A DNA stretch of 64,000 bases from Methylotenera versatilis 7 (lineage in GTDB: Bacteria > Pseudomonadota > Gammaproteobacteria > Burkholderiales > Methylophilaceae), in assembly GCF_000799165.1 (NCBI RefSeq), contig NZ_JUGF01000002.1, positions 930,001 to 994,000 of the forward strand. Direction: 5' to 3'. The position numbers were made by a program, and so were the translations under genes. The notes under the pieces were generated by a model. That model was not told the origin of the DNA. It saw only the letters and a program-made list of their open reading frames with translations, and searched no databases. This document shows positions 62,614-64,000 of the stretch, piece after piece (the stretch's first letter is position 1; each line of letters begins with the position of its first letter).

Positions 62614-62859
62614 ATGTTAAGTGCAGCGCAGTTACAAAATTACATCACCCAAGGATTACCTTGTGATTATATTCAAGTGCTGGGTGATGACGGTACGCAT
62701 TTTGAAGCGGTGATTGTAAGCCCCGCTTTCGTTGGTAAAAATATGGTGCAACAGCATCAATTGGTTTACGCCGCACTGGGAGATCGTATGCGTGCAGAAA
62801 TTCATGCATTGGGCATGAAAACCTATACCCCAGAAAAGTGGCACGCGATCAACCAATAG
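62614..62859 (+). CDS. ibaG: BolA/IbaG family protein
   Basis: 81 residues with the BolA fold; conserved blocks V-L-G-D-D-G-T-H-F-E-A-V-I-V-S-P-A-F and R-M-R-A-E-I-H-A-L. Close to IbaG (YrbA) by its place between the mla genes and murA. BolA proteins pair with monothiol glutaredoxins to bind a [2Fe-2S] cluster; one is encoded directly downstream. Cytoplasmic. Confidence 0.9.
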   Translation: MLSAAQLQNYITQGLPCDYIQVLGDDGTHFEAVIVSPAFVGKNMVQQHQLVYAALGDRMRAEIHALGMKTYTPEKWHAINQ

Positions 62860-62907
62860 AAACGTACATTTTAGATAAAGATTTTAGATTCAGTTTAGGA
62901 GTAAGTA

Positions 62908-63219
62908 ATGGACGCACAAGCGCAAATCAAAGAGACGGTCACTAGTAATAAAGTGGTTCTATATATGAAAGGTAGCCCGAAATTTCCACAATGTGGTTTT
63001 TCTAACTTGGCGACACAAATTCTGGCGGCATGTAATGTGCAGTATGTAGCGGTTGATGTATTACAAGATCAAGCGATTCGCGAAGGCATCAAGCAGTATG
63101 CCAATTGGCCAACCATCCCGCAGTTGTATGTGAATGGCGAGTTTTTAGGCGGCTCAGACATTATGCGTGCCATGTATGAAAGCGGCGAATTGCAAGCGTT
63201 ATTGGCTGAGGCCGCTTAG
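62908..63219 (+). CDS. grxD: Monothiol glutaredoxin, Grx4 family
   Basis: 103 residues with the C-G-F-S active site starting at Cys 29. This glutaredoxin group carries [2Fe-2S] clusters as a homodimer or with BolA, and delivers them to iron proteins. The directly preceding bolA gene supports such a pair. AGGAG precedes the ATG. The stop is immediately followed by the murA start. Confidence 0.95.
   Translation: MDAQAQIKETVTSNKVVLYMKGSPKFPQCGFSNLATQILAACNVQYVAVDVLQDQAIREGIKQYANWPTIPQLYVNGEFLGGSDIMRAMYESGELQALLAEAA

Positions 63220-64000
<781 letters not shown>

Overview
The window reads as core chromosome of an AT-leaning betaproteobacterium, most like the methylotrophic Methylophilaceae (Methylotenera/Methylophilus type). 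That placement is an inference from gene content and order: System II (ResB/CcsA) cytochrome c maturation, the sigma factor-DUF3619-DUF3106-RDD cluster, a PP0621-PilS-PilR run, hda next to an AI-2E-type permease and purM, and the mla-bolA-murA order. No rRNA, tRNA, insertion sequence, prophage or CRISPR array was found. No gene-free gap exceeds 300 bases; the longest are about 246 bases (56401-56646) and 237 bases (41873-42109).

Layout. 1-1274: a possible gene remnant, then a rhodanese-TusA-DsrE2 sulfur-relay operon. 1344-7276 (mostly minus): a BFD ferredoxin, valS, a GIDE-type membrane protein carrying an EF-hand, LemA, and a photolyase-family protein whose two domains look swapped. 7478-11798: NfeD and an SPFH protein, moaC, then a BepA-like M48 protease coupled to soxY and soxZ. 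11827-16472 (minus): Ca2+/H+ antiporter, FAD-dependent oxidoreductase, hda, AI-2E-type permease. 16582-24376 (plus): purM, two related DUF3108 proteins, an RsmB-type methyltransferase, a dicarboxylate symporter, a GNAT enzyme and an MFS carrier. 24430-29298 (minus): RND pump, its adaptor, and ampD. 29365-33696: a second CaCA antiporter, then PP0621-pilS-pilR. 33882-36063: sigma factor, DUF3619, DUF3106, RDD. 36093-41872: lptF/lptG, pepA-holC-helical protein, gcvH. 42110-50499: a PbpG-type peptidase, topA, ttcA, pteridine reductase, midA, trmB, engB. 50600-54581: cytochrome c4 and resB-ccsA. 54691-57306: an orphan membrane histidine kinase and a divergent pilin-like gene behind a sigma-54 promoter. 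57427-64000: mlaFEDCB, an ABC-2 exporter pair, bolA, a monothiol glutaredoxin, and the 5' part of murA.

How the genes work together. Several blocks maintain the envelope: Mla phospholipid transport, LptFG, murA, ampD, the PbpG peptidase and the BepA-like protease. A second theme is sulfur: rhd-tusA-dsrE2, soxYZ, ttcA, the monothiol glutaredoxin and possibly the stand-alone GcvH. A third is sigma-54 control: PilR carries the GAFTGA motif, and a good -24/-12 element lies before the pilin-like gene at 56647.

The best candidates for less-described biology are the domain-swapped photolyase homologue (6038-7276), the GIDE plus EF-hand plus LemA pair (4509-6003), the paired DUF3108 proteins (17713-19546), and the helical protein behind holC (40504-41490).
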